DNA from: Maratus speciosus
Taxonomy: Eukaryota > Arthropoda > Arachnida > Araneae > Salticidae
Length of the DNA stretch: 64,000 bases
Direction: 5' to 3'
NCBI GenBank assembly: GCA_963932465.1
Contig: OZ010799.1
Coordinates: 161,258,761-161,322,760, forward strand
The translations under genes were made by a program, and so were the position numbers. Shown in pieces: positions 45,619 through 58,717 of the stretch (position 1 is the first letter of the stretch; each line of letters starts with the position of its first letter). The notes under the pieces are model-generated. The model was not told the DNA's origin and searched no databases. It was given only the letters and a program-made list of their open reading frames with translations.

Positions 45619-46830
45619 CCCGCAAGCGAAATACGAAAAAAAAATAATCATTTTATATACAAAACTGTCGTCCGTAATTATTTCAGTTAGCAAAATTCTT
45701 CTGCAGACATTCCAAACCTGTTACATTTTAATAATGCATCTCATCGGATTTTATACTTAAAGTTATATAAATTAAACAGCTATTCAGATTTTGATTCATC
45801 TAGTTAAAGTGAAGCAATAGAAAAGACAAATGTAGTGCATGTATTTAATGGTGCACATACTTCTAATTTAGTTAATATATTTTGAAAAAGTCTCTAAATA
45901 GAGTAGCAATATGTGCATCATAAATTAAATTAACGCAAGCGAAATACGAATAAAATGTTCATTTTATATTCCATACAAAACTATTGTCTTTAGTTATTTG
46001 AATTAGCGTAAATCGTCTACAGCTCATTCCAAACGTGTTGCATTTTAATAATGTTTCTCAATGGATTTTTTACATAAAATTAAATAAATTAAGCAGCTAG
46101 TCAGACTGCAATTCATCAAGTTAAAGGGAAGCAACATAAAAGACAAATGTAGCATATTTATTTAATGGTACGCATAATTCTAATTTAGTAAATATACATT
46201 GAATATGTACGGTCGCAATATGCACAACGTAAATAAAATTAAAGCAAGCGAAATACGAAAAAATGTTCATTTTATATTCCATACGAAACTATTTTCCTTA
46301 GTGATTTTAGTTAGTGTAAATTGTCTGCAGCTCGTTCCAAACATGTTGCATTTTAATAATGTTTCTCATTGGATTTTGTACATAAAATTAAATAAATTAA
46401 GCACCTAGTCAGACTTCAATTCATCAAGTTAAAATGAAGCAATATAAAAGACAAACATAGCATATTTATATAATGGTACGCATAATTCTAATTTAGTAAA
46501 TATATATTGAATATGTATAGTCGTAATATGCTCAACATAAATTAAATTAACGCAAGCGAAATACGAATAAAATGCTCATTTTATATTTCATACAAAACTA
46601 TTACTATGTAATAACAACTATAATAATAATAACCATACAAAATATTGTCCTTATTTTTTTTTACTTATCGGAAATATTCTGCAGATCATTCCAAACCTGT
46701 TACATTTTAATAATATTTCTCATCGGATTTTATACGTAAAACTGAGCAGCTATTCCGACTTCGTTTCATCTAGTTAAAGTGAAGGTAACTGAGAAAATCA
46801 AATATTTGGCCTCATGATATTTAAGAATAT

Positions 46831-47229
46831 ACATGCATTAGGAAGTATTTATTTCAATTTATTTTCGATTAGTTTCCGAAGGAATAACTTGATCTATAAA
46901 TAATCTACAAGTGGTTGAAATAAGTTGTTATTACGGAAAATATTTATACGGAATTATTTCTTGTATAGTTCAGATATATGTGTTAAATGAAAGCGAGAAT
47001 AATATATTTAGGTGCAATTAGCTTTTTTCTAGCATATTTGTGATTTGTGAGTGCTTTTATGATTACATTATCTACTCTTAAACAAAAAAAAAATGGTATT
47101 ACTATTTTTTTTATATAATTATATTTATTTTTCTTTTAGCACATTGTTATTCCGAAACTTAACACAATATGTGTCTTGTAAAACAGTAAAAGCACACTTT
47201 TTTTTTTTTTTTTTTTTTTTTACAAGAAC
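46831..47229 (+). repeat. array B outer unit remnant
   Basis: 46800-47000 matches 24500-24690 (TACAAGTGGTTGA, TACGGAATTATTTCTTGT) and 47150-47240 matches the AATGTGTCTT-AAAACAGTA-AAG landmark of array B. Ends in a long T run (47200-47221). Confidence 0.6.
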
Positions 47230-47568
47230 AAAGTTTGGATGAAGCTTACAAGTTTGTAATAAAATAAGTTCAGATTTTCATTTTGAAAATACTTTATGTT
47301 AAATGTGAATCATCATAAATATAAGATATCTTATCAGAAAAGAACTTTATAACATGGTAATAAAGTACCTAGAAGGAAGTAATGAAATCTTAATTTGAAT
47401 CTGGATGATCTATTTTGTATTTGTAGATGACAGAATAGATGCTAAAAATATATAATACGCGATTAAAAATTTATTTTTTACAAAAGAAGTAACAAAGTTT
47501 CCATGTGACCGAGTGTAATTATTTTAGTTTCACAGACGCAAAACTATTTCTGAAGAGAGAAGGAAGTA

Positions 47569-48629
47569 CAGGCGTGGGAAAAAAGTAAACACCACCTACT
47601 AACCCCTCAACAAATTATCGTAGAAGAAAGTGACTGGTACCGAACGATTAAAAATAAAGTCTACTTTTAAGTGATGTATATAAAATTTGCTTAGGGGCCA
47701 TCTACATATTTAAACGAACCCAAACTTCATTTTTTTTCAATCGCAATACCCAATTTTGACAACATATTTTAAATCTTCGGTTCAAACTATGCCCAGACAC
47801 CAAATTTCATTTGAATGATAAGTTTTTGAATTATAAGCATTCAAAATTTAATGCTTCTAATGTTAAATTACATTTTCATATTTTTATTAATATCTCCTGA
47901 AATTATACTACTAATGTGCTAATTTTTTGTGTAGTAATAACACAAAAATACCCAAACATAAATACGTTGAGCTTGCAATTTGTATAATTTTATGATATGA
48001 ATTATGAATTATGGAATTAATTTACGAAAAAATTATGAATTGCAACCTGCAATTTTTTCGATGGATTTGGATTTATTAAGTCCTCTTTTATGGAAATCAA
48101 AATTTCACATTTTTCTGCCAAGTAGTTTTCAAATTATGCTTAAAAACCAGCAAAATGATGGTTTAAGTTGCGACTGTGATAGCAGTGACTAGATATTTTT
48201 AAATTTCTTATGCTATCCTGTAATCTAACAGTCTTCATTGACTGCTTGAGTGGCGCGTAATTTTCCTTGATCTAGAAAGAGGCTCTCTTGGTCAACAATC
48301 GAGTATTGAACTTCAATTTGGATACAGACCCTAAAATAGGCTCGTTTTAAAATAATTAATTTCGCGGAAACTTACCGTGAGAATTGCATAAAAAATATTT
48401 TTAGGCAAATTGAAAGGGGTAGAGTTCATTTATGCTGTCAGAATTGTGTACTGCTATTGAGAAAAAACAAAGTTATCTTTCTTTTTAATATATAGACGGC
48501 CCTCTAAGCAAATTTTATATACATCATTTAAAAGTAGACTTTATTACCAATCGAGTGGTACCAGTAACCTTCTTCTACGGTAATTTTTTGCAGTGTTAGT
48601 TAGGGATGTTTACTTTTTTTCCACGACTG
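47569..48629. mobile_element. 'CAGTCGTGG' element, copy 3
   Basis: TA at 47567-47568 and 48630-48631; left end CAGGCGTGGG, right end CCACGACTG. It is homologous throughout to 8601-9653 and 37081-38085. It splits an array C unit within GAAGAGAGAAGGAAG / CTTCCTTACATAAAA. No transposase. Confidence 0.85.
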
Positions 48630-49177
48630 TACATCTTCCTTACATAAAACTACAGTCATTAACAAGTTTCGTTATTGAAGTTTTAACGTAACATCCCCCA
48701 ATAGAATCAGATTGGATTATTTGAAAACAAAATACATCACGAAATGTATGCAAATAAAGAACCGCCTGTTGTTTCTGCAAGCTTCTAAAAGTTCTTTGGA
48801 ATACTTCAAAGGATAGAGGGAAAATAGCTTAGTTAATCACCACAGTTATCCATTAAGAGTTTAAGTTCAATGAAAACATCACATGTTAGATTTCTACTTC
48901 GAATATTATATTCAAATATATTATAGGAAGGTAAATCATTATAATCTAATGACAGCGTCAGTATCATTTACATCTTTTGAAAATTGTTATAAAGAGAGAA
49001 ATATTCAGAAAGGACTTTTTAAAAATCAAATACCTACTTCTAAATATAATGTGAATTTAAAGGGATTAGAAATATATACATTGTCCGAATACATATATAC
49101 TTTCTTTGAATCTGTAATATGTAAAATGGAGTAACAATACGATAGATAAAATATTCTGTGTAAAAAGTGCCCAGATT

Positions 49178-50339
49178 TCGATACTAACAAAGGGCAGATT
49201 CGCTCTGTGTGTGTATGTGTGTGTGTCCACGATTGCTAGTAGAAGCTACGGACCAAAACGGGAAGCCGTACGGGAAGCCGTACGAGGCCAAAAACTTTAG
49301 TAAGGGCAGCCCAAAGTGTCTCTTCATGCACCTGAGACTCAGAATTTTAAATTTCTAATAATTACCTAGTTATTAATTAATCATCGCAACTCGCTCTCAT
49401 CTAAAATTCATCTATTCAGGCATGAGAGCGTTCCGATCCAAATGACCGATTATTACCACTAAATTTTAATAGCATTCATTGCTTTATTAAATCTCAGAAA
49501 TTCTGTCATTAAACAATGCTTGAAATACTATTAAAATTTAGTGGTAGTAATCGGCCATTTGGGTCGGAGCGCTCTCATCTCTGTCTCTTTGATCCCCAAT
49601 CAAGTACAGCACTTGCGCACACGCCTAAACCCATTTACGCATCGGAGGCTAGCGAAGAACTAGCTTTCGATTTTATTTATGTTTTTTAATAATGCTTTTT
49701 TAACCTAAACTGATCAAATCGCTCGGTACAGTTAAAATTGAAAGACATATTCCGAACGATCGTACTCTTACGTCTCAAATGCCGCAATGAATTCGGGAAA
49801 ATGTCGCAGCTAACCCTTTGAAAAAAAATTCAAAAAGGGTCGGTTAAAAAAAAAAAAAAAAAAGTTGTACCCCCCCCCCCCCTAATTACAACGCTCTTCC
49901 AGGGCGCAATTTGAGAGGTACCTACAAACCAAAAATGTGTTATTAAATAGGAAACCTTTTTCTAAGTGAGGTTTAATCGGTTTTAAAACAAAATGAATTT
50001 TATCCTTTCAAATACACCGGCGAACGCAGGCCACTTCGCACTTCACGGAACGATACTTTTTTACGTTAAAAGTAATTAAACTTCCGTGTTTCTACACAAT
50101 ATCTTTGAGCATCTCAATAAACCAGATTTACATCACCTAAAGAAATTTTGAAACATTCGGACAGGTTTTTACAATATTTTTTACAAATTAACATGTGGGA
50201 AAATGTCGACGAAATCAGTAAAAATGTGTGTGTTTCGTCGCTGTTTCGCTCCCTTTCGGTACCCATACACTCTAAAAATCAAGTTACGCAGAAAATAAAA
50301 TACTAAATAGAATTTACTTTCAATTCAATAATTTTTCGC

Positions 50340-50370
<31 letters not shown>

Positions 50371-50486
50371 CGTTTAAAAATATAAATTCAGGCAAAATAG
50401 AGTGAAAGATTTAAAATCATACACAGTTGAAGTTCATTTAAGAGTTATTCATCACGGGCCCCTGAAACACCGAGTGGGACAGATAG
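49178..50486 (+). mobile_element. non-autonomous Helitron-like element, copy 1
   Basis: The body from about TCGATACTAAC, through CGCTCTGTGTGTG, CACCTGAGACTCAGAATTTT and TCCGAACGATCGTACTCTTA, to ATCACGGGCCCCTG matches 54140-55159. The 3' end reads ACAGATAG-T where copy 2 has CAGCTTG-T; the terminal hairpin is eroded here. It carries a nested MITE (49432-49578), a C run (49868-49881) and a T run (50341-50370). No Rep/helicase sequence. Confidence 0.6.
49432..49578. mobile_element. MITE nested in the Helitron-like element
   Basis: ATGAGAGCGTTCCGATCCAA at the left is inverted at the right (GGGTCGGAGCGCTCTCAT), and the inversion continues inward to TACCACTAAATTTTAATAG. It is absent from Helitron copy 2, which gives an empty site. 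It shares its inner core with the MITE at 55671. Confidence 0.8.
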
Positions 50487-50629
50487 TATTAAACGGAACA
50501 AGAACAAAAAAATAATTTATTCACAAAATTTATTTTGTCTCAAAAATTTTCAGAGTAGACCCTAAAGATTCCAATACAAATATATCGTGACTGCCCCATC
50601 TTACGTACATTTTAGTAGGCTGATTTAAG

Positions 50630-51072
50630 TATGGCCTTAATTTCCCTCAGCGAATATTCTTGTATGGCCTCAAATGACTCAAACTGCCTTCCTGAAAATA
50701 GTAATTTTAGCTTCGGGAACAGGAAGAAGTCACACGGGGTCATAACAGGGCAGTACTATGCTGAGTCGATAATATTCGTTGGGTTTTGGGCCAAAAACTC
50801 CTGCACAGCGATAACTTTGATGATGCATTATCGGGATGCCAAATCCACACGAAATTTTGATTCATTTTAAGATATTCGGCACACGAAATTTCACTTGAAA
50901 CACAAAATTTGAGCAAAGTTTTTTTCCAGCTAATTTTTCCATTTTCAAAAGTCTCAGAGCAGTCAAAAATAATGACTAAAGAAAACAAGTGCAGAAAACA
51001 TACAAAGTCACAAATGGTACTCAAAATTCGCTTTATAACTTGGTACAATGGTACCCGCTTACAGAAAAACAA
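50630..51072 (-). pseudogene. mariner transposase relic (DD34D-type)
   Basis: The minus-strand frame contains IWHPDNASSKLS, corresponding to the second catalytic block of mariner transposases. After a frameshift near 50757 the next frame reads MTPCDFFLFPKLKLLFSGRQ and FESFEAIQE, the block after the third catalytic aspartate. The residue where mariners have aspartate (SPD) is valine (CPV). The N-terminal part upstream in the frame is not recognisable. It lies directly after the Helitron-like copy 1 and is clearly inactive. It belongs to a different lineage from the DD41D-type elements at 1-717 and 58.7 kb. Confidence 0.75.
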
Positions 51073-53056
51073 ATGCCGTGATTTCTTTTACGAGCACCGT
51101 TTAAATGAGAAATTGCGAATACATTTTACACAGAAAGTACTTTTATTTATCGACATGTTACATATATGACTATGTATATGTGAGCGTGTCATGCTATCGT
51201 TTATGAGACAATACATACACATTAACATTTAAGTAATATATTTTTAATGTGAATTTACAGGTTCAGAAAAACAAATATTCTGAAAAGATTTTATTTAACG
51301 TAAATCTTCATAAATACAAGCAATCTTGTGAGGAAATAAATTTAATAATCTTATGATAAAGTAGATAGAGGCAAAACAAAACGAAAACAGATTTAAACAG
51401 GATCTATTTTTTATTGTTGAATGACAGAGTAAATGGTATAAATTAATGTCCGGAAATTGACTTTACAAAAGAAATTATAAACTTTCTCTATGACAAATGT
51501 AATTATTTTAGTTTGACATACACAAAGCTGTTTTCGTTTAGAAGTGAAAAGAAAATGCGACTTCCTTACTTAGAGTTAATGTCACTAGGAAGTTTGGTTA
51601 ATGAAGTTATATTCTAACTTATTTCAATAGAAACGGAATTTGCTTATTTTAAAACAAAATATACCACGAGATTTAAGCAAATAATCAGTGCTAGTTGTTT
51701 GTGTAAGCTTCAAAACTTCTTCTGAACTCCTGATGGAACAGAGGGGAAATAGATTAGTTAAACATGGTTAATTCATTAAAAGTTCGGTTTCGAGGGAAAA
51801 GTTACATGTTTGACTTCTCCATTGAGTACTTGATGCAAAGATATTAGAGGAGAGAAATTATTACAGTCTAAAGGCATCATCGGTGTTTACATTTGAATAT
51901 AACTTATATCTTTTGAATATTGTTTTAATAAGAAAAATATCCGGGAGCGTGATTTTTTTATGAAATAATTACTCCTATAAAGTGAAATTAAAAATACATG
52001 AAATTTCATTGTCGTTTCCTTAAATGTGTAATACATAAAATAGAGTAGCAGTAGGATAAACTATTCTACTATTTATCGGCAAGTTACTTATTAGTACCCA
52101 TGATTATTTGTATTATTTATCTATTTTCTAATATTATTTATATGAAAGCATGCCCTTCTATCGTTTATAACACAATAAATGTGCATTCTCATTTTGAGTA
52201 ATATATTCTTAACGTGAATGTTCAGAAAAACCAATATGCTGAAAAGATTTTCGTTTAAATGTGAATCATTATAAATACAAAAAATATTACGATAAAATAA
52301 TTTTAATAAACTGATAATAAAGTAAACAGAGGTTAAATAAAACGAAAACAATTTTAAACTAAGTCTATTTTCTTTTCTTGATGACAGAGTAATTGTTAAA
52401 AGTTAACGTCCGGAAATTGACTTTATACAAAAGAAATTATAAAGTTTCTCTGTGATACAATGTAATTATTTTAGTTTGAAATACGCAAAACTGTCTTCAT
52501 TTAGAAGAAAGAAGAAAATGCGACTTTCTTATATAAAATTAAAGTCACTAGGAAGTTTCGTTAAAGAAGTTTTAATCTAACTTAGAACGTATTTCAATAG
52601 GAACAGAATTTTCTTATTTGAAAACAAAATGTACCACTTTGATTTATGCAAATAAACAAGTGCTAGTTGTTTGTGCAACCTTTAAAAACGTCTTCTGAAC
52701 TCCAGATGGAATAGAGGGGAAATAACTTAGTTAAATTCATTAAAAGTTCGGTTTCGAGGGAAAAGTTACATGTTTGATTTTTCCATTGAATACTTTCTGC
52801 AAAGATATTAGAATATAGAAAATATTATAGTCTAAATGCAGGATCAGTGTTTACATTTGAATATTATTTATATTTTTTGAAAATTGTTTTAATAAGAAAA
52901 ATATCCAGAAGCGTGATTTTTTAATGAAATAATTACTTCAATAAAGTGAAATTAAAGAGGCACGAAACTTCTTTGTTGTTTACTTAAATGTGTAATATAA
53001 AATTGAGTAACAATATCATAAATTATACTACTATTTATCGACAAGTTATATATTAG

Positions 53057-53243
53057 CAGTGTTGCCAGATTGGGAACTTTTTTGTCCTGAGATTGTAGAT
53101 TGTCACCGATTGTTTGAAATAGAAATATTTAGCCTATTTAAAAATAGATAAAAAATTCTGAAAAAAGGCACATTATACCATTTAAAAAAAGTGGTGACAG
53201 TCAAATAATCTGAATTAAAAAAGTCCCCAATCTAGCTACACTG
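53057..53243. mobile_element. hAT-like MITE, second copy
   Basis: Ends CAGTGTTGCCAGATTGGG and CCCCAATCTAGCTACACTG; aligned throughout with 4730-4918. Flanking TATATTAG and CTCATTAG are an eroded 8-bp duplication. It splits an array C unit after TATCGACAAGTTA. Confidence 0.8.
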
Positions 53244-54139
53244 CTCATTAGTAATCTTGATTAATTATATGTGAGCAGGTCAGAATACAATATATGTGCA
53301 TTCTCATTTTGAGTAATATATTTTTAATGTGAATGTTCAGAAAAACCAATATTCTGAAAAGATTTTCATTTAAATGTGAATAATTATAAGTACAAAAAAT
53401 ACTGTGATAAAATAATTTTAATAAACTGATAATAAAGCAAACGGAGGTAAAATAAAACGACTAATAACCGACTAATAAACTAAGTCTAATATTTTCTGTT
53501 TTTGGATGACAGATTAATTGTTAAAAGTTAACGTCCGGAAATTTACTTTATACAAAAGAAATTATAAAGTTTCTCTGTGATACAATGTAATTATTTTAGT
53601 TTGAAATACACAAAACTGTCTTCTTTTAGAAGAGAGAAGAAATTACGACTTCCTTATATAAAATTAACGTCACTAGGAAGTTTCGTTCATGAAGTTTTTA
53701 TCTAACTTAGAACATATTTTAATAGAAACAGAATCTGCTTATTTGAAAACAAAATATAGCACGAGATTTATACAAATAAACAGGAAATAGCTGTTCGTGC
53801 AAGCTTCAAAAACTTCTTTTGAACTCCTGATTGAATAGGAGGGGGGGGGGATATCTTAGTTAAATATGGTTATTTCATTAAATGTTCGGTTTCGAGGGAA
53901 AAAGTTACATGGTTGATTTCTCCGTTGAATACTTGAAGCAAAGATATTAAAGGAAGAGAAGTATTATTATAGTCTAAACGAAGCATCAGTGTTTCATCCA
54001 AATTTATATCATTTGAAAATTTCTATAAAAAGCGATAATTCAGAAACATAAGAATATTTTATGAAATAATTACTCCTATAAACTGAAATTAAAGTGATTG
54101 GAAATTACTTTGTTTTTTCTTTAAATCTATCGTATATGA

Positions 54140-55159
54140 ATAATAGAAAATTTCGCTCTATGTGTGTGTCTGTCTGTCTGCCTGCGATGGATAGAAAAAT
54201 CTACCACACGTACAAGGCTGAAAATTTTTGTGAAGTTAGTCCAAGGTCTTTTCTGGTGCACCTGGGACTCTGAATTTTAAATTTCTAATAATTAACTGAG
54301 TTATTGATTAAAAATCCAAATAACTCTCATTAAAATTTCACCTCTGTCCTTCTGAGAGGACAGAAGGCTCGCGTATGCCCAGAAACCGTATTTACGGAAC
54401 GGCAGCTAATGAAGAACTGAACGGTCGGATTTCTTTGTGTTTTTTCCTAGTTCTGATTTAACCTATGTCGATCAAATCGCTAGGTACGTTCAAAATTGAA
54501 ATACATATTCCGAAAAATCGTACTCTTAAGTTTCAAATGCCGCAATCAATGCGATAAAATATCTCAGTTAACACTTAAAAAAAAAAAAATCAAAAAGTGC
54601 CGCTTTTCGAAAAACGTTTTACGCGTTTATGGCAACGACTCTCCATGACGCAATTTCAGAGGTACCGAAAAATCCAAAATATGCTTTTAAAGCTGAAATA
54701 TTTATCTAATCGATGGTGTAATCCGTTTTAAAAATATGAATTTTAACTCTTTCAAATTCACCGGCGTACGCATGTCACTTCGCTGCTCACGGAGACGATA
54801 TTTTTTGTACGCTAAAAATAACTAAACCACAACTAAATATTTTAACACAATCGTTTTACAGCATCTCAATAGATCATATTCATCACCTACAAAAATTTTG
54901 AAACTTTCAGGCGGTAGACATATTTTTTACAAAATAAAATGTTTGAAAATTTCGACAAAATCAATAAAACCCTGAGCATTTCGCCGTTTTTTAAATACCA
55001 AATAGTATATACTTTCAATTCAATATTTTTTTGCGATTTTTTCTTTTAAAAATATAAATTTACAGAAAAAAAGGGAGTTAAAGGTATAAAATCATACAAA
55101 TTTAGGGTTCATTATAGGTTATTATCACGGGCCCGGTAAACGCCGGGCGGATCAGCTTG
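54140..55159 (+). mobile_element. non-autonomous Helitron-like element, copy 2, with 3' hairpin
   Basis: It ends with a GC hairpin (GCCCGG 55131-55136, CCGGGC 55143-55148), seven bases, then CTTG and T. Helitrons end in a hairpin a few bases before CTRR and insert next to T; CTAG to CTTG would be one change. Array C flanks both sides. The 5' end is uncertain by about 20 bp. No helicase coding sequence, so it would be mobilised in trans. Confidence 0.7.
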
Positions 55160-55670
55160 TAATATATAAATTCGAGTAAAAATACGATATATTAAACTTC
55201 TATTTATCGGCATGTTACTTATAAGGTTATTAGACACATGATTATTTATATGTGAGCATGTCATGCTATCGTTCATAATACAATAAGTGTGCTTTCAAAT
55301 TTTTAGTAATATATTTTTAATGTGAATGTTCAGAAAAACAAATGTGTTCTGAAATGATTTTCTTTTAAATGTGAATCATTATAAATAGAAGAAATCTTAT
55401 GGGAAAATAAGTTTAATAAACTGATGTAAACTAAACAGAGGTAAAATAAAAATAAAATAATTTTAAACTGGATCTATTTTGTGCTGTTGGATGATAGAGT
55501 AAATGCTAAGAGTTAAATACCGGAAATTGATTTTATACGAAAGAAATAATAATGTTTCTCTCTGATAGCATGTAATTATTTTAGCGAAACAGCACCAAAC
55601 ACTGGCGATATGAAACAATTAAAATAATAAATCTTTGTAAAAAGAAATTGTGACAATCTAGTCAATGATC

Positions 55671-55820
55671 CATAGCTGCCAACTTTTACGCTTTTTTGAT
55701 ACCACTAATATTTAACGGAATTATTTGCATTATTCAATCGAAGATTTCGGCGATTTAATAAAACAAATTTTGCTATTAAATTTTAGTGGTAAGAAAAAAG
55801 CGTAAAAGTTGGCAGCTATG
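55671..55820. mobile_element. MITE nested in the PLE-type insertion
   Basis: CATAGCTGCCAACTTTTACG at the left is inverted at the right end, flanked by ATGATC on both sides (55665-55670 and 55821-55826). The interior core (TACCACTAAT to TTTTAGTGGTA) contains GGCGATTTAATAAAACAA. Confidence 0.8.
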
Positions 55821-56170
55821 ATGATCTCTCATAATCTCCTTTCCTCTCTCTAGCGTGGAAATGACTTTTGTAATTATTTTCCCTCGTCTCTTGTCTCTTT
55901 TCTTTTTATTTTGTATTTAAAAAAAGGGTTTTATTCTTTTATATTTCTTTATTTATTATTTATATTTATAAAGTTTTTAATTTACTTCTTTTATTTTATT
56001 TTAATTTTGTTTATTTCTTTTATTTCCATTTTTTCCCATCAATTTCTCTTCCATCATTTTGGCAACACTTTCGTCTTCTGCACGTGCTCCTTTCAGCTAG
56101 CGCCATCTGTCGCATTCTTTGCAAACTCTACTCTTGACCTTTCAGTTCATTTTTGACCGTGTCCCCTTAC

Positions 56171-56230
56171 GGACACGTGTTTACTGTAGCTGATGACGAG
56201 CTGTTAATATTTTTAGTTCGAAACGCGTCC
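56171..56230 (+). ncRNA. hammerhead-ribozyme-like motif in PLE-type insertion
   Basis: CTGATGA at 56190-56196, then GAGCT pairing with AGTTC around a TA-rich loop, then GAAAC (56220-56224). The outer GGACACGT (56171-56178) and ACGCGTCC (56223-56230) can pair with one mismatch as stem III. This is the best of the four candidates. An extra C follows CTGATGA, and the base after the outer stem is G, which is unfavourable at a cleavage site. Whether it cleaves is unknown. Confidence 0.45.
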
Positions 56231-58717
56231 TATGTTTTGTTTTTATTTTATGGTTTTTTTTACAAAGATTTATTATTTTAATTGTAATTATTTTAGTTTG
56301 ACAGACACAAAGTTGCCTTCTTTTAGAAGCGAGAAGAAAGTGCGACTTCCTTATTTAAAATTAAAGTCATTTGAAAATTTAGTTTTAATGTGAATCTCTG
56401 CCAATAGAAACAAAATTGTTTAAAAACAAATTATACCACGAGGTGTATGCAAACAAAGAACGGAGTTGTTTGTGCAAGGTTCAAAAACTATTTTTTGAAC
56501 TCCTAAGAGAATACTGGGAAAATAACTTTGTTAAACAATGTTAATTTATTAAAATTTCGTGTTCAGGGGAAAAGTTAGATGTTTGAATACTTGAATACTT
56601 AATGCAAATATGTTAGAGTACATAAAATCTATACAAAGTAATGACACCTTCAGTTTTTTTATACTGATATTATCTTTTGAAAATTGTCATTGAAAAAAAA
56701 AAAAATATTGCGAAACGCAAAAACTTTTTGTGAAGTAATTGTTCCTAGCTATAATGTGAAGTCAAAGTTACTGGAAATAAATGCGTTGTTTTTATTAAAT
56801 CTGTAATATGTAAAAAAGGAGTAACAAATGGTTAGAATATACTTATATTTATCAACATGTTATATATCCTCCTGAGATCTGGTATCCATTTAAATGGATG
56901 TTTTGCTTTCGCCTTCTATTGCGTTAAATTTCATTGTAGCAATCTAAAACCAGTTTGGCATGTTAATGTATGAATCAAAAATCAAGATTCAGCTTTTGGA
57001 TTTTGGCAGCAGTAACTACTTTGTTTACAAAATGGCGTAATAAATGAGTCAAGTTGGAACTCTACGTTCTGCTGGTTAGTTTCGTTTTTATGTTATTTTA
57101 ATTTGTTTAAACAATTTTTTTTTTTTTTTTGCAATTTTAATAGCAGATATTAATACTTGCCTTATGTTCTTTATAATAAATTCTATTCTTTCTCATACTT
57201 TTAATATTTTTTAAATTATTTTAAAGCGAGTTATGGCCTGAACATGCATTTAGTTGGATGTGCTGTAAAACAAAATTAAAAAATCGAAATTTATTAATTT
57301 CTTTAAAAACATCATTTTTTATGCCTATTTGTTGAAAAAACTCATATTTAAAAAAAAATATGCATTATATTTTGCTTGGGTCTCACGAGGATATAAGTAC
57401 CTATGATTGTTTATATGTGAGCATGTCATGCTATCGTTTATGATACAAGATGATCACATTCTCAGTTTGAGCTATGGATTTTTAATGTACATGCTCAGAA
57501 ATACAAATTATTCTGAAAAGAATTTCTCTTAATGTGAGTGATTATAAATAAAAGAAATATTATGAGAAAATACTTTTAATAACCTGATGATAAAAATAAA
57601 TAGTTTTAAAATCAAAACAAAAACAATTTAAAACTGGATTTACTTTCTGTTGTTGGATGACAGAGTAAATGGTAAAAGTTAACCTCCGGAAGTTCACTTT
57701 TTGTAAAAGAAATTATAAAGATTCTGTGCGATAGAATGTAATTATTTTAGTTTGGCACATACATAACTGTTTCTTTTAGAAGAGAGAAGAAAGTACAACA
57801 TACTTATCTAAAGAAAAAGTCACTAGGACGATTCAGTAATGAAGTTTTAATATAATTTAGAACTCCTTCCAATAGAAACAGAATTTGCTTATTTGAAAAC
57901 AAAATATGCTACGAGATGTATGCAAATAAACATGTGCTAGTTGTTTGTGCAAGCTTCGAAATCTTCTTTTGAACTGGAATAGAGGAGGATTAATCTTGTT
58001 ACCCGTGGTTAATTCATTAAAAGTTCGGTTTCGAAGGAAAAGTTACGTGTTTGATTTCTCCATTGAAAACTTGATACAAAAGTATTAGAGGAAGAGACAT
58101 TATTTCAGTTTAAAGACAGCATTAGTGTTTTCATTAGAATATTATTTATATCTTTTGAAAATTGTTATAAAAAAAAAGAAATATTCAGAATCATAAGGAT
58201 TTTTTATGAAATAATTACTCCTATAAACTTAAATTAAAGTGATTGGAAACTTCTTTGTTTTTACTTTAAATCTATAACATATACGAGTAACATTGAGTAA
58301 CAATACGATAAACTATACTTCCTTTTAGCGACATGTTACTTGCACATGATTATTTATATGTGCGCCTGACATGCTATCGTTTTAAGTAATACATTTTAAA
58401 TGTGAACGTTTAGGAAAACAGATATTCTGAAAAGATTTTCTTTTAAATGTGAACCATTTTTATAAATAAAAGAAATCTTATGAAAAAATAACTTTAATAA
58501 CCTGATGATAATGTAAACAGAGGTAAAATAAAACGAAAACAATTTTAATCTAGATTCATTTTCCGTTTTTGGATGACAAAGTAAAAGCTAAAAGTTAACC
58601 TCCGTAAATTGATTTTATACAAAAGATATTAAAAGTTTTTTCTGATAGAATGGAATAATTTTAGTTTGAAATACACAAAACTGTCTTCTTTTCGAAGCGA
58701 GAAGAAAGTGCGACTTA

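Larger units (their letters stand above)
43985..46830 (+). repeat. array B sub-array, ~317 bp period
   Basis: Units beginning CAAGCGAAATACGAATAAAA are head to tail. The marker ATTTATTTAATGGTACACAT is near 44213, 44531, 45311, 45839, 46156 and 46464; excess spacing equals the inserted foldback (44721) and MITE (45410). Units share CTGCAGCTCATTCCAAACCT and AAATTAAGCAGCTAGTCAGA. Short frames such as 46199-46408 are by-products. Confidence 0.85.
55585..56282 (+). mobile_element. PLE-type retroinsertion with inverted 5' piece, 14-bp duplication
   Basis: TGTAATTATTTTAG is exact at 55571-55584 and 56283-56296, inside an array C unit. The insert begins CGAAAC, the same string that follows the hammerhead stem near its other end. 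ACAATTAAAATAATAAATCT near its left is inverted at its right end, an arrangement common for PLE termini. The interior is T-rich; the frame at 55911-56156 is a phenylalanine/isoleucine/leucine-rich artefact of that. Confidence 0.7.

Noticed and set aside
48883..49134. 83-codon frame in array C
   Set aside because: Not preserved in other array C units, so not under coding constraint.
55911..56156. Open frame with a hydrophobic, membrane-like protein
   Set aside because: It is a reading of T-rich low-complexity sequence (TTTATT repeats) inside a non-coding retroinsertion; no start context, family or conservation.
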